Under the pieces are notes generated by a model. The model was not told where the DNA came from, made no database searches, and saw nothing but the letters and a program-made list of their open reading frames with translations. Positions 44,623 to 54,898 of a DNA stretch of 59,140 bases are shown piece after piece; positions within the stretch are counted from its first letter, which is position 1, and every line of letters begins with the position of its first letter. A program made the position numbers and the translations under genes. Source of the DNA: an uncultured Pelagibacteraceae bacterium (lineage in GTDB: Bacteria > Pseudomonadota > Alphaproteobacteria > Pelagibacterales > Pelagibacteraceae); NCBI GenBank assembly GCA_902513955.1, contig CABXOW010000008.1, forward strand, positions 1 through 59,140, given 5' to 3'.

Positions 44623-45348
44623 ATGGCAGGACACTCACATTGGGCAGGGATTAAACACAAAAAGGGAAAAGCTGATAAGCAGCGTTCTAAAATTTTTTCA
44701 AAATTATCAAAAGAAATTACAGTAGCAGCAAAACTTGGCGATAAAGACCCAGCAATGAATCCAAGATTAAGATCTGCAATTCAGGCAGCAAGATCTGCTA
44801 ATATGCCAAAAGATAATATTGAACGAGCAATAGATAAATCCTCAGCTGCAACAGGTGTTAATTTTGAAAACCTTAGATACGAAGGATTTGGTCCAGATAA
44901 AATTGCAGTAATTGTAGAAACTTTGACAGACAACAAAAATAGAACAGCCTCTAATATTAGAACTTTATTTCAAAAAAGTGGTGGAAGTTTAGGTACACAA
45001 GGATCGGCATCACATAATTTTAATCAATTAGGCATTATTAAAATTGATAAACAAGAAATTTCTGATGAAAAAATTTTTGAGCTAGCAATTGACTCTGGGG
45101 CTGATGAATGTATTTCTCATGATGAATTTCATGAAATTCAATGTTCAATCAGCGAAATTTATAATGTTAAGAAAAAATTAGAAGCAGTTGTTGCAAATTT
45201 TATTTCGACAGACATAGAATGGATACCTCTAAATAATGCTAATGTTGAAAAAGACAGACAAGAAACTGTAATTGAATTTATAGACTCATTAGAAGATGAT
45301 GATGATGTTCAAAATGTTTTTTCTAATGCAAACTTTGGAAATAATTAA
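44623..45348 (+). CDS. yebC: YebC/PmpR family protein
   Basis: This is a 241-residue protein starting MAGHSHWAGIKHKKGKADKQ, the family hallmark, with MPKDNIERAIDK and DNKNRTASNIR. Members act as transcriptional regulators and, in the YebC type, help ribosomes pass proline-rich stretches. The stop overlaps the start of the RuvC-like gene (TAATG). Confidence 0.95.
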   Translation: MAGHSHWAGIKHKKGKADKQRSKIFSKLSKEITVAAKLGDKDPAMNPRLRSAIQAARSANMPKDNIERAIDKSSAATGVNFENLRYEGFGPDKIAVIVETLTDNKNRTASNIRTLFQKSGGSLGTQGSASHNFNQLGIIKIDKQEISDEKIFELAIDSGADECISHDEFHEIQCSISEIYNVKKKLEAVVANFISTDIEWIPLNNANVEKDRQETVIEFIDSLEDDDDVQNVFSNANFGNN

Positions 45349-45842
45349 TGCTTGTAATTGGAATTGACCCAGGTATTTCAGGATCTATATGTTTCTTACA
45401 AGATGGAAAAATAATTGATGTAGTAGAAATGCCCACAATGACTGAAGGAAAAAAAAATAAAAAACAAGTCAATGGTGCCCAAATTTTTAATGAAATTTTT
45501 GATAGAATTAAAAAATTAGATAAAAAGGATATAAAGGTAGTTATTGAACATGTATCAGCAATGCCAGGCCAAGGTGTAACTAGCATGTTTAACTTTGGTC
45601 AATCATTTGGAATTTTAAAAGGAATATGTTCTGCAATGCAATTATCGATGTACTTTGTAAGACCTGCTAAATGGAAGAAATATTTTAATCTTATTAATTC
45701 TGAAAAAGATGCTAGTAGAACAAGAGCAATTGAGATTTTTCCCTATTTTTCAAGTCATTTATCAAGAAAAAAAGACTCTAATAAGGCTGATGCTATATTG
45801 ATAGCAAGTTTTTATTATGAAACTTACAAAATTGAAGAATAG
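45348..45842 (+). CDS. RuvC-like Holliday-junction endonuclease, phage-type
   Basis: This is a 164-residue RNase H-fold nuclease. Conserved acidic positions are Asp in IGIDPGISGS, Glu in VVIEHVSAMPG, and Asp in NKADAILIA. The segments MPGQGVTSMFNFGQSFGIL and RPAKWKK are more like the RuvC-related resolvases of phages than E. coli RuvC. It occupies the usual ruvC position after yebC, but ruvA, ruvB and ybgC do not follow; tolQ comes next. Confidence 0.78.
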   Translation: MLVIGIDPGISGSICFLQDGKIIDVVEMPTMTEGKKNKKQVNGAQIFNEIFDRIKKLDKKDIKVVIEHVSAMPGQGVTSMFNFGQSFGILKGICSAMQLSMYFVRPAKWKKYFNLINSEKDASRTRAIEIFPYFSSHLSRKKDSNKADAILIASFYYETYKIEE

Positions 45843-45893
45843 ATAAAAATATTAAGACAAATTCATGACACATTTAAGTGTGAAGAGTTAAAC

Positions 45894-46568
45894 ATGGAAG
45901 CTGATATCGCATCACAGGCAGTAGGATTAGGTGCTAATACTGATTTTTCTTTGATGAGTCTATTTTTAAGGGCTGATATAGTTGTTAAATCAGTAATGAT
46001 TATTTTGATAGTTTGCTCAATTTATTCATGGGCGGTAATAATAGAAAAAATTAGATTATTTAAAAAAATAAATAAATCATCAGAGGAGTTTGAGGAAAAA
46101 TTTTGGAACTCTAAATCAGCAGAAACATTTTATAATAGTTTACCAGCTAAAGTTGATGACCCTATGGCAGTAGTTTTTCAAGATGCTATGGAAAGTTTAC
46201 TTAAAAAAAAAAATAAAAATAATTTAAGCGAGAGAATGACTACTTTTCTAGAAGTTGGAATTGAAAAACAGATGTCTAAAATTGATAAAGGTTTTACTTT
46301 TTTGGCAACAGTAGGATCTACAGCACCTTTCATTGGTTTATTTGGTACTGTGTGGGGAATAATGAATTCATTTCAATCTATTGCAATTTCAAGAAATACA
46401 AGTTTGGCAATTGTAGCTCCGGGGATAGCAGAAGCACTTTTTGCTACTGCGTTAGGATTGTTGGCTGCAATCCCTGCTGTAGTTGCCTATAACAAATTTA
46501 ATACAGACTCACAAAAATATTCGCAAAAATTAGAAAATTTCTCAAAAAGATTTCTAACAATAATTTAA
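45894..46568 (+). CDS. tolQ: Tol-Pal system proton channel subunit TolQ
   Basis: This is a 224-residue protein with three membrane helices (about 30-50, 140-160 and 172-192). FLATVGSTAPFIGLFGTVWG and GIAEALFATALGLLAAIPAV are the ExbB/TolQ signatures. With TolR it forms the proton-motive-force-driven motor at the division site. No ybgC thioesterase gene precedes it. Confidence 0.94.
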   Translation: MEADIASQAVGLGANTDFSLMSLFLRADIVVKSVMIILIVCSIYSWAVIIEKIRLFKKINKSSEEFEEKFWNSKSAETFYNSLPAKVDDPMAVVFQDAMESLLKKKNKNNLSERMTTFLEVGIEKQMSKIDKGFTFLATVGSTAPFIGLFGTVWGIMNSFQSIAISRNTSLAIVAPGIAEALFATALGLLAAIPAVVAYNKFNTDSQKYSQKLENFSKRFLTII

Positions 46569-46985
46569 ATGGCATTTAAATTAAATCGTTCATCAAAAGA
46601 ACCTATGAGTGAAATTAACGTGACTCCATTCGTAGATGTAATGCTGGTACTTCTCATCATTTTTATGGTCACAGCTCCATTATTAACTGTTGGAGTACAA
46701 GTAGATTTACCAGAAAGTTCTGCGGACTCACTTCCCGAAGAGGCAGAACCACTTACTTTATCTATTAACTCAAAAGGTGAGATATTCATTCAAGAGGCAA
46801 AAGTTGAATTTGATAGCATAATTGCAAAAGTTTTGGCAGTTTCAAAGAATAGAACAGACACAAGAATTTATGTTCGTGGTGACAAAACTATTAATTATGG
46901 AAGAGTACTTGAAATAATGGGATTATTATCAGGTTCCGGCTTCACAAAGGTGGCACTAATATCAGAACCATTAAAGCAAAGGTAA
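46569..46985 (+). CDS. tolR: Tol-Pal system protein TolR
   Basis: This is a 138-residue protein with one N-terminal helix. INVTPFVDVMLVLLIIFMVT contains the proton-carrying Asp (second D-position of the TolR/ExbD signature). The periplasmic part ends with LISEPLKQR. It follows tolQ directly with no spacer. Confidence 0.95.
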   Translation: MAFKLNRSSKEPMSEINVTPFVDVMLVLLIIFMVTAPLLTVGVQVDLPESSADSLPEEAEPLTLSINSKGEIFIQEAKVEFDSIIAKVLAVSKNRTDTRIYVRGDKTINYGRVLEIMGLLSGSGFTKVALISEPLKQR

Positions 46986-46990
46986 TTTAA

Positions 46991-47869
46991 GTGAATAGAA
47001 GTTTGATCATTTCTTCTCTTTTACATGGAGCTTTAATTTTTATCACAGCTATGAGTTTGCCTTTTTTAACAAATAAACCATTTGATATTCCGCCAATAGT
47101 TTCAGTTGAACTTATACAGATCGCAGAAAAAACAAATATACCGTTTGCACCTAAAGCAAAAAAAATAATTGAAAAAAAAAAGAAAAAAAAATTGAAGGAA
47201 AAAGAAAAAAAATTAGTATCAGAACAAGCACCACCAAAAAAAGTTAAAAAAACAAAAACCAAAACTGTTGTTTCATTAGATGAAAAAAAACAAAAAATTG
47301 ATAACCAAACTCCTGAAGCAGTTCCATTACCAGATAAAACAGTTAAGAAAATTGAGACAAAAAAAGAAAATAAACAAAACCCTGACAAATTAGATGAAGA
47401 GGTAAAACAAGTTTCAGAGTTTGAAAAAAAAGAATTAGTTGACCTTGATAATATTGCAAAATTAATTGACAAAGCAAAAGAAGATACTTCAGAGATAATT
47501 AAAAAAAATAAAGACATTACTCAAGATCAAGATAAAAATACTGTAACTTCAGGATTAACTATAAGTGAAGAGGATGCTTTAAAAGCTCAAATTTTTGGAT
47601 GTTGGAGTATTCCTCTTGGGTTACCTTATAATGAAGACTTATTAGTAAGAATTAAACTATTACTTGAGCCAGATGGCTCAGTAGCAAAAACTGAAATTTT
47701 AGATCATGCTAGAATGAATAAACCAGGTCAAGGTTTTTATAAAGTATTAGCCGAAAGTGCATTGAGAGCTGTAAAATTATGCCAACCTCTAAGAGTTCCA
47801 ACAACAGGCTATGAAAGATGGAAAGAATTACAATTAAATTTTGATGCAAGAGAGATGTTACAAGGTTAA
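46991..47869 (+). CDS. tolA: Tol-Pal system protein TolA
   Basis: This is a 292-residue protein. A short cytoplasmic start (GTG 46991) is followed by a membrane helix (about 6-22), a very Lys/Glu-rich helical region to about residue 190, and a C-terminal domain with QIFGCWSIPLGLPYNEDLLV and LRVPTTGYERWKELQLNFDA, typical of TolA domain III. It spans the periplasm to contact Pal/TolB. Its low-complexity Lys-rich stretch matches the AT-rich genome. Confidence 0.88.
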   Translation: MNRSLIISSLLHGALIFITAMSLPFLTNKPFDIPPIVSVELIQIAEKTNIPFAPKAKKIIEKKKKKKLKEKEKKLVSEQAPPKKVKKTKTKTVVSLDEKKQKIDNQTPEAVPLPDKTVKKIETKKENKQNPDKLDEEVKQVSEFEKKELVDLDNIAKLIDKAKEDTSEIIKKNKDITQDQDKNTVTSGLTISEEDALKAQIFGCWSIPLGLPYNEDLLVRIKLLLEPDGSVAKTEILDHARMNKPGQGFYKVLAESALRAVKLCQPLRVPTTGYERWKELQLNFDAREMLQG

Positions 47870-47878
47870 GGTAAAGAA

Positions 47879-49222
47879 ATGAAAAAAAATTTTTTAATTT
47901 TATTTTTAATAATTTTGATCCCAATTAATGCTTTTGCTTTAATCGAGGTTGATATTACAAGAGGAAATTTAAATCCACTTCCATTAGCAGTTTCGCCTTT
48001 ATCAATTGATAATAAATCTAAAAAAAGTTTTGAAAAAATTCTGAAAAAAGAAAATATTGGCTCTGAAATTTCTACTATAGTTGAAAATAATTTAAAAACA
48101 TCTGGTCTATTTAATCCATTGAGTAAAGAAGCGTTCTTACAAGCACCAGATATTGCAAATTTAAAACCTAGATTTGAAGATTGGAATTTAATTAAAGCTC
48201 AAGCGCTTATTACTGGCAAAGTGACATATGTTGATGAAAAATTAAGAGTTGAATTTAGATTGTGGGATGTTTTGGTAGCCAAAGAGATGATGGCATTAGC
48301 ATTCACTACAGTACCAAGTAATTGGAGAAGAGTGGGGCACATTATATCAGATAAAGTTTATGAGAGATTGACTGGTGAAAAAGGATATTTTGACACAAGA
48401 ATAATTTATGTTGCTGAAGAGGGCCCAAAAACACAAAGAAAAAAAAGATTGGCTATTATGGATCAAGACGGTGCAAATAATAAATTTCTGACACTTGGAA
48501 ATGAGCTTGTGCTAACTCCTAGATTTAATCCTACAAGTCAAATGGTAACATATTTGTCTTACTTTAAAAATTTACCAAGAGTATATCTTTTAGATATTGA
48601 GACAGGAACTCAAGAGGTTGTTGGTGATTTCCCTGGAATGACATTTGCACCAAGATTTTCTCCTGATGGTAAAAAAATAATAATGAGTTTTGCTAAAGAT
48701 GGAAAATCAGACATATACACAATGGATTTAGAAAATAGACTGGTTGAAAAAATTACAAATCATCCTTCAATTGACACATCACCATCTTATTCTCCAAATG
48801 GAAAGTTTATAGCTTTTAATTCTGATAGAAGTGGATATCAGCAAATTTATATTATGAAAAGTGATGGAACCGATGTTAAAAGAATTTCATTTGGAAATGG
48901 TATTTATGGAACTCCTGTGTGGTCGCCTAGAGGGGATTTGATAGCCTTTACTAAATTACATAAAGGAAAATTTTATATTGGAGTTATGAGAACTAATGGT
49001 AAGGGTGAAAGATTACTGACTGAAAATTACTACCAGGAAGCACCATCCTGGTCTCCAAATGGTAGAGTTTTAATTTTTTATAGAGAAACAAAGACTAACG
49101 CAAAAGGTGAAGGATTTTCTGCTAAGTTATGGTCAATAGATTTAACCGGCTATAATGAACGTTTAGTAGAAACAGAAACGGATGCTTCTGACCCATCATG
49201 GTCATCTTTATTGAGTAATTAA
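47879..49222 (+). CDS. tolB: Tol-Pal system beta-propeller protein TolB
   Basis: This is a 447-residue periplasmic protein. Residues 1-20 form a signal peptide ending AFA. After the N-terminal alpha/beta domain, propeller blades repeat as [35 protein letters not shown] and [11 protein letters not shown]. TolB binds Pal and TolA C-terminal regions. It starts 9 bases after tolA. Confidence 0.96.
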   Translation: MKKNFLILFLIILIPINAFALIEVDITRGNLNPLPLAVSPLSIDNKSKKSFEKILKKENIGSEISTIVENNLKTSGLFNPLSKEAFLQAPDIANLKPRFEDWNLIKAQALITGKVTYVDEKLRVEFRLWDVLVAKEMMALAFTTVPSNWRRVGHIISDKVYERLTGEKGYFDTRIIYVAEEGPKTQRKKRLAIMDQDGANNKFLTLGNELVLTPRFNPTSQMVTYLSYFKNLPRVYLLDIETGTQEVVGDFPGMTFAPRFSPDGKKIIMSFAKDGKSDIYTMDLENRLVEKITNHPSIDTSPSYSPNGKFIAFNSDRSGYQQIYIMKSDGTDVKRISFGNGIYGTPVWSPRGDLIAFTKLHKGKFYIGVMRTNGKGERLLTENYYQEAPSWSPNGRVLIFYRETKTNAKGEGFSAKLWSIDLTGYNERLVETETDASDPSWSSLLSN

Positions 49223-49294
49223 GTTAATTAACTTGATTTTTTGACTTGAAACCTCTAATTAGTTGTGAAAAAGTATGTTATTGAAATTATCAGC

Positions 49295-49300
49295 AAGGAG
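49295..49300 (+). promoter_or_regulatory. Strong Shine-Dalgarno site deciding the pal start
   Basis: AAGGAG lies 7 bases before the ATG at 49308. It supports 49308 over the in-frame ATG at 49275, which has no such site and would put 11 polar residues ahead of the lipoprotein signal. Strong sites like this are uncommon in this window. Confidence 0.75.
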
Positions 49301-49307
49301 CAATTTA

Positions 49308-49802
49308 ATGATACTAAGCAAAATTTTAAAAAACGGATTTCTAATACTAGCGGCGTGCCTGGTTTTAACAGCCTGTGCAACAAAAAAAGAAGTTGCCGCT
49401 CCTGATGTTTCGGGTCAAATGCAAGGTGACACTTATACAGGAACAGATACAGTTAACTATTTAGCTGATGGAGTTCCAGATAGAGTTTTCTTTGCAACAA
49501 ATGAATCAATTTTAACTACAGCTTCTAGAGAAACGTTAAGAGCACAAGCTGCTTGGTTAAGAAAAAATTCTAACATCAATGTTGTTCTAGAAGGACATGC
49601 TGATGAGAGAGGAACAAGGGAATATAATTTAGCTTTAGGAGAAAGAAGAGCTAATTCAGCTAAAGACTATTTAATGACCTATGGAATTTCTTCAGACAGA
49701 ATTTCTGTACTAAGTTATGGAAAAGAAAGACCAGTTGATGCTGGCTCTACACCTCTGGCTTGGTCAAAAAACAGAAGATCAGTAACTGTTAAAGCAAATT
49801 AA
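49308..49802 (+). CDS. pal: Peptidoglycan-associated lipoprotein Pal
   Basis: This is a 164-residue outer-membrane lipoprotein. The signal peptide ends with the lipobox LTAC, Cys23 being the lipidated residue. The OmpA-like C-terminal domain has VFFATNESILT, VVLEGHADERGTREYNLALG and RANSAKDYLMTYGI, with the Asp/Arg that bind diaminopimelate in peptidoglycan. It is the last gene of this transcription unit, as a terminator follows. Confidence 0.95.
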   Translation: MILSKILKNGFLILAACLVLTACATKKEVAAPDVSGQMQGDTYTGTDTVNYLADGVPDRVFFATNESILTTASRETLRAQAAWLRKNSNINVVLEGHADERGTREYNLALGERRANSAKDYLMTYGISSDRISVLSYGKERPVDAGSTPLAWSKNRRSVTVKAN

Positions 49803-49814
49803 AAATTTTAATTT

Positions 49815-49853
49815 AAAGACCCTAAAACTTTTAAGCTTTAGGGTCTTTTTTTT
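49815..49853 (+). terminator. Rho-independent terminator after pal
   Basis: A 12-bp perfect stem, AAAGACCCTAAA (49815-49826) with TTTAGGGTCTTT (49837-49848), encloses a 10-base loop and runs into an unbroken T-tract to 49853. It separates tolQRAB-pal from the cpoB-tilS unit. Confidence 0.93.
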
Positions 49854-49884
49854 GCCATTTTTATAACCATAAATCTAAATATCA

Positions 49885-50877
49885 ATGAGATTTACATCAA
49901 AATTAATTTTACTAATTCTTTTTAATCTAAGTTTTTTTTATAATTCTTTTGCTGACAATCATAATATTTATGAAACTTTGGAAATTATTAAGAATGACCT
50001 TAAAACTCTTGAAAGAGCAGTTTATTCTGGGTCAATTGAAATCAAAAAATCTAATAATGAAGACTCAAATATTGAGCTAGGCACTAACTCCGAAGATGTA
50101 CTTACTAGGCACTTATTAAAATTATCTGAGGTAGAGGATCAATTTAGACAATTAACTAATAAGTTTGAGGAAATTAATTTTAAGTTAGATAAATTATCCA
50201 ATAGGTTGTCTAAAATTCAAGCTGATAATCAGTTGCGATTTCAAGATATAGAATTTAAGATAAGTTCGGGTGATATTACGACGCAATTAACTTCCAAACC
50301 AAAAATAGATACAAAAAATGAAATATTACCAGGGAGTTCTCAGCCTCAAGATCTTGGTTCAATTTCATATAAAGATACTGAGACATCAGAAACATCTCAA
50401 CAAATTCAATCAGTTGATACTACGGCAACTGTTTTGACCGAAACTTTTCAAGCAGAAGAAAAAATATTACCTCAAGATTTAACTCCAAAAAAACAGTATG
50501 AATTTGCTACAAGTTTTTTAAAAGTTGGTGATTATAGTACTGCTGAAAGAGCTTTTAGAGAATTTGTTTTAACTAATAGTGAGCATGAATTAGCTGGAAG
50601 TGCTCAATATTGGTATGCTGAAACATTTAGAATAAGACAACTTTATACTGATGCTGCATCAGCTTATTTAGAGGGTTATCAAAAATATCCAAAAGGTAGT
50701 AAGGCTCCTATAAATCTATTAAAACTTGGTGTATCAATGGTTAATATTGGAGAAAAAGATCAAGGTTGTAAAATGATAAATGGAGTAAAGTTACAATATC
50801 CTGAGGCAAACCAATCAGTAATTCAAAAAGCAAAATATGAGTCCAAAAAATTTGAATGCACTAAAGAAGACTCATAA
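49885..50877 (+). CDS. cpoB: Tol-Pal system protein CpoB/YbgF
   Basis: This is a 330-residue periplasmic protein. A signal peptide (1-23, cleaved after SFA) precedes a coiled-coil region (about 60-140) that mediates trimer formation and binds TolA. A polar linker follows, and the C-terminal TPR domain contains YEFATSFLKVGDYSTAERAF, YWYAETFRIRQLYTDAASAY and KAPINLLKLGVSM. It coordinates envelope constriction with PBP1B/LpoB in E. coli. Its end overlaps tilS by 41 bases. Confidence 0.9.
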   Translation: MRFTSKLILLILFNLSFFYNSFADNHNIYETLEIIKNDLKTLERAVYSGSIEIKKSNNEDSNIELGTNSEDVLTRHLLKLSEVEDQFRQLTNKFEEINFKLDKLSNRLSKIQADNQLRFQDIEFKISSGDITTQLTSKPKIDTKNEILPGSSQPQDLGSISYKDTETSETSQQIQSVDTTATVLTETFQAEEKILPQDLTPKKQYEFATSFLKVGDYSTAERAFREFVLTNSEHELAGSAQYWYAETFRIRQLYTDAASAYLEGYQKYPKGSKAPINLLKLGVSMVNIGEKDQGCKMINGVKLQYPEANQSVIQKAKYESKKFECTKEDS

Positions 50878-51862
50878 GTTTTTATTAAATAAATTAAAAG
50901 ATAGACGAACTCTTCAAATTTACAAAAAATTTGAGACTGAATTAACTATTAATAAAAATTTTATTGTAGCTGTTTCAGGTGGCCCAGATAGTCTTGCATT
51001 GTCTTTTTTAACAAAGATTTATTCAATTAAAAAATCTTTAGATGTAAAATATTTTATTATCGATCACAGATTAAGAAAAAATTCGAAATCAGAAGCTGAA
51101 TATGTTCAAAAAAAATTAAATAATTTTTCTATAAAACTAAATATTTTAACATGGAGAGGATTAAAGCCTAAAAAAAATATTCAGGCTATAGCTAGAGATA
51201 AAAGGTATCAATTATTAGGAGATATGGCAAAAAAATACAGAATACAAAATATTTTGCTCGGCCATCATTTAGATGATTTATTTGAAAATTTTTTTATAAG
51301 AATTTTAAGAGGAAGTGGTCTACAAGGATTAATTTCATTAGATAGAGAAACTAAGATAAATAAAATTAATCTTATTAGACCTTTAATCAATATAGATAAA
51401 AAAGATTTAATTTATATTAGTAATTATATTTTTGGGTCATATATAAAAGACCCATCAAATGAAGATGATAAATTTAAAAGAGTAAAAATAAGAAATTTTT
51501 TAAATCAATTAAATTTAGAAGGACTTGATAGAAAAAAGTTTTTTTTAACAATTAAAAACTTAAAAATTGCTAATGAAAATATAAGATTTTATACAAAAAA
51601 AAATTTAGAGAAAAATGTAACAATTTTGAAAAATAAACAAAATGCTATCTTAAAAGAAAATTTTTTTTCTCAATCTAATGAAGTTATTTTTAGATCATTA
51701 GCCGAAGTAATAAAAATTATTGGAAAAAAATATTATTCTGTCAGAGGAAAAAAAATTGATAAAATTATCAGTTTAATAAATTCCAAATCTTCATTTAAAG
51801 TTACTTTAGGCGGCTGTATAATTAAAAAGGTTAATGAAACAGTAATTTTGTCTAAAGAGTAA
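50837..51862 (+). CDS. tilS: tRNA(Ile)-lysidine synthase
   Basis: This is a 341-residue N-type ATP pyrophosphatase. The P-loop SGGPDS is at 47-52, followed by IIDHRLRKNS and LLGHHLDDLFENFFIRILRGSG, the TilS signature. It modifies the wobble C of tRNA-Ile(CAU) to lysidine. It is shorter than E. coli TilS (432 residues), mostly at the C-terminal domains. The start overlaps cpoB; a later start is possible because 46 residues before the P-loop is long. Confidence 0.9.
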   Translation: MSPKNLNALKKTHKFLLNKLKDRRTLQIYKKFETELTINKNFIVAVSGGPDSLALSFLTKIYSIKKSLDVKYFIIDHRLRKNSKSEAEYVQKKLNNFSIKLNILTWRGLKPKKNIQAIARDKRYQLLGDMAKKYRIQNILLGHHLDDLFENFFIRILRGSGLQGLISLDRETKINKINLIRPLINIDKKDLIYISNYIFGSYIKDPSNEDDKFKRVKIRNFLNQLNLEGLDRKKFFLTIKNLKIANENIRFYTKKNLEKNVTILKNKQNAILKENFFSQSNEVIFRSLAEVIKIIGKKYYSVRGKKIDKIISLINSKSSFKVTLGGCIIKKVNETVILSKE

Positions 51863-51928
51863 TAAAATTCATTTATTTAATGATATTTTGTCACTTGTTA
51901 AACTCATAATAATTCTTATCTTATAACC

Positions 51929-53836
51929 ATGAATTTAAAAAATTTAGCAATGTGGGGTATCATTGTCTTTTTGACTATAGGCCTTTACAATATGTTTAAA
52001 AATCCTCAGTCAAATATCAGGGGAGGCAACCAAATTATTTTTTCAGAATTTTTGACTTCCGTGGAAAATGGAGAAGTTTTAAAAGTTGAAATTCAAGGCA
52101 ACAATATAAAAGGAGTATTTTCAAATGGTAACTCATTTACCACATATTCTCCTAATGACCCGAATTTAATTGAAAAATTATCTGACAAAGGAGTAAGCAT
52201 TTCTGCTTCGCCTTTAGATGAAAAAATGCCCTCATTATTTGGTGTTCTTTTATCTTGGTTTCCAATGTTGCTACTTATAGCGGTATGGATTTTTTTTATG
52301 AGACAAATGCAAGGTGGCAAAGGTGGTGCGATGGGATTTGGAAAATCTAAAGCTAAAATGATGAATGAACTAAAAGGAAAGGTTACATTTAACGATGTTG
52401 CTGGGATCGAAGAAGCAAAAGAAGAAGTAGAAGAAATAGTAGAATTTTTAAAAGATCCAAAAAAATTTAGCCGATTGGGAGGAAAAATTCCAAGAGGAGC
52501 TCTATTAGTTGGGCCTCCGGGTACTGGAAAAACATTATTAGCAAGAGCAATTGCTGGTGAAGCTGGTGTTCCTTTTTTTACAATTTCAGGTTCAGATTTT
52601 GTAGAAATGTTTGTTGGAGTTGGTGCTTCAAGAGTAAGAGATATGTTTGAGCAAGGTAAAAAAAATTCGCCATGTATAATTTTTATAGATGAAATAGATG
52701 CAGTTGGTAGAAGTAGGGGCGCAGGTTTAGGTGGCGGAAATGATGAAAGAGAACAAACTTTAAACCAATTATTAGTAGAAATGGATGGATTTGATACTAA
52801 TGAAGGCGTTATTATAATAGCAGCAACTAACAGACCTGACGTGCTTGATCCAGCCTTATTAAGACCCGGAAGATTTGATAGACAGGTAGTTGTTTCAAAT
52901 CCAGATATTATAGGAAGAGAAAAAATCTTAAAAGTCCACGTCAAGAAAATTAAGATGGCACCAGATGTAAATTTAAGAACTATAGCTAGAGGAACCCCAG
53001 GTTTTTCAGGAGCAGATCTTGCTAATCTAGTTAATGAGTCAGCTTTATTGGCCGCAAGGAAAAATAAAAGAATTGTTACTTTAGTTGAGTTTGAAGAGGC
53101 CAAAGATAAGGTAATGATGGGATCCGAAAGACGCTCAATGGTAATGACAGAAGATGAAAAAAAATTAACAGCATATCATGAAGGGGGTCATGCTTTGGTG
53201 TCATTTAATATGCCTAGTTACGACCCAATTCATAAAGCTACAATAATTCCAAGAGGTAGAGCACTTGGTATGGTTATGAATTTACCAGAGAGAGATAAAC
53301 ATGGATATTCAATTAAATACTTAAAAGCAAGAATGGCTGTATGTTTTGGTGGTAGAGTCGCAGAAGAATTAATTTTTGGGAAAGACAATATATCTACAGG
53401 TGCTGGTGGTGGTAGTGGGTCAGATATCAACCAAGCAACTCAACTTGCCAGAGCCATGGTAACAAAGTATGGAATGAGTGAAGAAATGGGCCCAATTGAA
53501 TATGGTGAAAACCAGGAAGAAGTATTTTTAGGAAGATCAGTTACTCAAACACAATCAGTTTCAGAAGATATAGCTCAAAAAATAGATAAAGAAATTAGAA
53601 AACTAATTGATGAGGGGTATAATCAGGCTACAAAAATATTAACTGAAAAAATTGATGATCTACACAAAATTGCTAAAGCCCTGATTACTTATGAAACTTT
53701 AACAGGTGAAGAAATTGAGAATATTATCAACAAAAATTTATACCCAAAAGATAAAATACTTGAAAAACCAGAAGAAAATGAAGATCAAAACTCAGCTTTA
53801 GGTGCTATGGGTTTAAAACCAAAAATAGTTCATTAA
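51929..53836 (+). CDS. ftsH: ATP-dependent zinc metalloprotease FtsH
   Basis: This is a 635-residue inner-membrane AAA+ protease. Two helices flank a periplasmic domain (about 7-23 and 107-125). Walker A GPPGTGKT is near 195, Walker [12 protein letters not shown] follows, the second region of homology is [20 protein letters not shown], and the zinc site HEGGH is at 417-421. It degrades membrane and short-lived soluble proteins, including RpoH in E. coli, whose gene is nearby here. The tilS-ftsH order is standard. Confidence 0.98.
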   Translation: MNLKNLAMWGIIVFLTIGLYNMFKNPQSNIRGGNQIIFSEFLTSVENGEVLKVEIQGNNIKGVFSNGNSFTTYSPNDPNLIEKLSDKGVSISASPLDEKMPSLFGVLLSWFPMLLLIAVWIFFMRQMQGGKGGAMGFGKSKAKMMNELKGKVTFNDVAGIEEAKEEVEEIVEFLKDPKKFSRLGGKIPRGALLVGPPGTGKTLLARAIAGEAGVPFFTISGSDFVEMFVGVGASRVRDMFEQGKKNSPCIIFIDEIDAVGRSRGAGLGGGNDEREQTLNQLLVEMDGFDTNEGVIIIAATNRPDVLDPALLRPGRFDRQVVVSNPDIIGREKILKVHVKKIKMAPDVNLRTIARGTPGFSGADLANLVNESALLAARKNKRIVTLVEFEEAKDKVMMGSERRSMVMTEDEKKLTAYHEGGHALVSFNMPSYDPIHKATIIPRGRALGMVMNLPERDKHGYSIKYLKARMAVCFGGRVAEELIFGKDNISTGAGGGSGSDINQATQLARAMVTKYGMSEEMGPIEYGENQEEVFLGRSVTQTQSVSEDIAQKIDKEIRKLIDEGYNQATKILTEKIDDLHKIAKALITYETLTGEEIENIINKNLYPKDKILEKPEENEDQNSALGAMGLKPKIVH

Positions 53837-53845
53837 CAAAGAGAA

Positions 53846-54898
53846 ATGAAGAGATATTACACTAGAGCGTGTAATTTCTATTATGGTAATGAGTCCAAGT
53901 TATTAGTTAATAACAATAAAACAATTCCCCTTAATGGAAATAAAAAAATTTCGTTTAACCATATTGAAATAATATCAAGAACTTTAAAAAAAAAAATTTC
54001 TGTGAAAAAAATTAATAGTTTAACAAAATCATTAAGAGAACAAATCAAAATAGATTTAAAGAAAATAAGAGCGAAAAAAAAAAATTTTGCAAATTTAAAT
54101 TTTTTAAAAGTGCCAAATTTAATGGGAGTATTAAATCTAACTCCAGACAGTTTTTCTGATGGAGGAAAATTTAATATAGGTAATAAAGGTTTAAAACATG
54201 CATTAGAGATGTTTAACTCAGGAGCAAATATTATTGATATAGGTGGAGAGTCTACAAGACCGGGATCAAAAACAATTGATAATGAAGTAGAATGGAAAAG
54301 AATAGAAAAACTTATTAAATCAATAGGTAAAAAAATTCCAATTTCATTAGATACTAGAAAATCTGAAGTTATGAAAAAAGGAATTAAATATGGTGTTAAA
54401 ATTATAAATGATGTGTCTGGATTAAATTATGACTCTGAAACTATTAATGTTTTAAAAAAATATAAAACTCCATTTGTTATCCAACATTCACAAGGAACAC
54501 CTGAAAAAATGCAAATTAAACCGAGTTATAAAAATGAATTATTAGATATTTATGATTTTTTTGAAGATAAAATAAAATTTTTAAGAAAAATAGGTATTCA
54601 GCATAACAATATAATTATTGATCCAGGTATAGGTTTTGGAAAAAATTTAAACCATAATATTAATCTAATTAGTAATATTTCCATTTTTCATTCACTTGGT
54701 TTTCCTATACTTGTTGGTAATTCAAGAAAAAGATTTATTAAAGAAATAGTGGGAAAAAATGACACTAAAAGCAGAATTGGAGGAACAGTTGCATCTTCAA
54801 TTTATCTAATGATGCAAGGTGTTCAAATTTTAAGAATTCATGATGTAAATGAATTGCTTCAGGGCGTAAAAGTCTTTAAAGAAATGATAAAACATTAA
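53846..54898 (+). CDS. folP: Dihydropteroate synthase
   Basis: This is a 350-residue TIM-barrel enzyme. The core starts near residue 92 with LMGVLNLTPDSFSDGGKF, then IIDIGGESTRPGS, SLDTRKSEV, IINDVSGL, IIDPGIGFGK and GNSRKRFI. The roughly 90-residue N-terminal extension is usual in related alphaproteobacteria and absent from E. coli FolP. It condenses pABA with the pterin diphosphate in folate synthesis. TAATG links it to glmM. Confidence 0.93.
   Translation: MKRYYTRACNFYYGNESKLLVNNNKTIPLNGNKKISFNHIEIISRTLKKKISVKKINSLTKSLREQIKIDLKKIRAKKKNFANLNFLKVPNLMGVLNLTPDSFSDGGKFNIGNKGLKHALEMFNSGANIIDIGGESTRPGSKTIDNEVEWKRIEKLIKSIGKKIPISLDTRKSEVMKKGIKYGVKIINDVSGLNYDSETINVLKKYKTPFVIQHSQGTPEKMQIKPSYKNELLDIYDFFEDKIKFLRKIGIQHNNIIIDPGIGFGKNLNHNINLISNISIFHSLGFPILVGNSRKRFIKEIVGKNDTKSRIGGTVASSIYLMMQGVQILRIHDVNELLQGVKVFKEMIKH

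Noticed and set aside
46987-47517. A 176-codon - strand frame opposite tolA, rich in Phe and Ser.
   Set aside because: It is the mirror of the Lys/Glu-rich tolA repeat region (AAA codons read as TTT); no independent evidence.
49275-49307. Upstream ATG of pal giving 11 extra residues.
   Set aside because: No ribosome-binding site, and it would place polar residues before a lipoprotein signal; the ATG at 49308 has AAGGAG at proper spacing.
52093-53103. A 336-codon open frame on the - strand opposite ftsH.
   Set aside because: It is the complement of a strongly conserved gene, has low-complexity Ser/Pro/Phe-rich content and shows no family motif.
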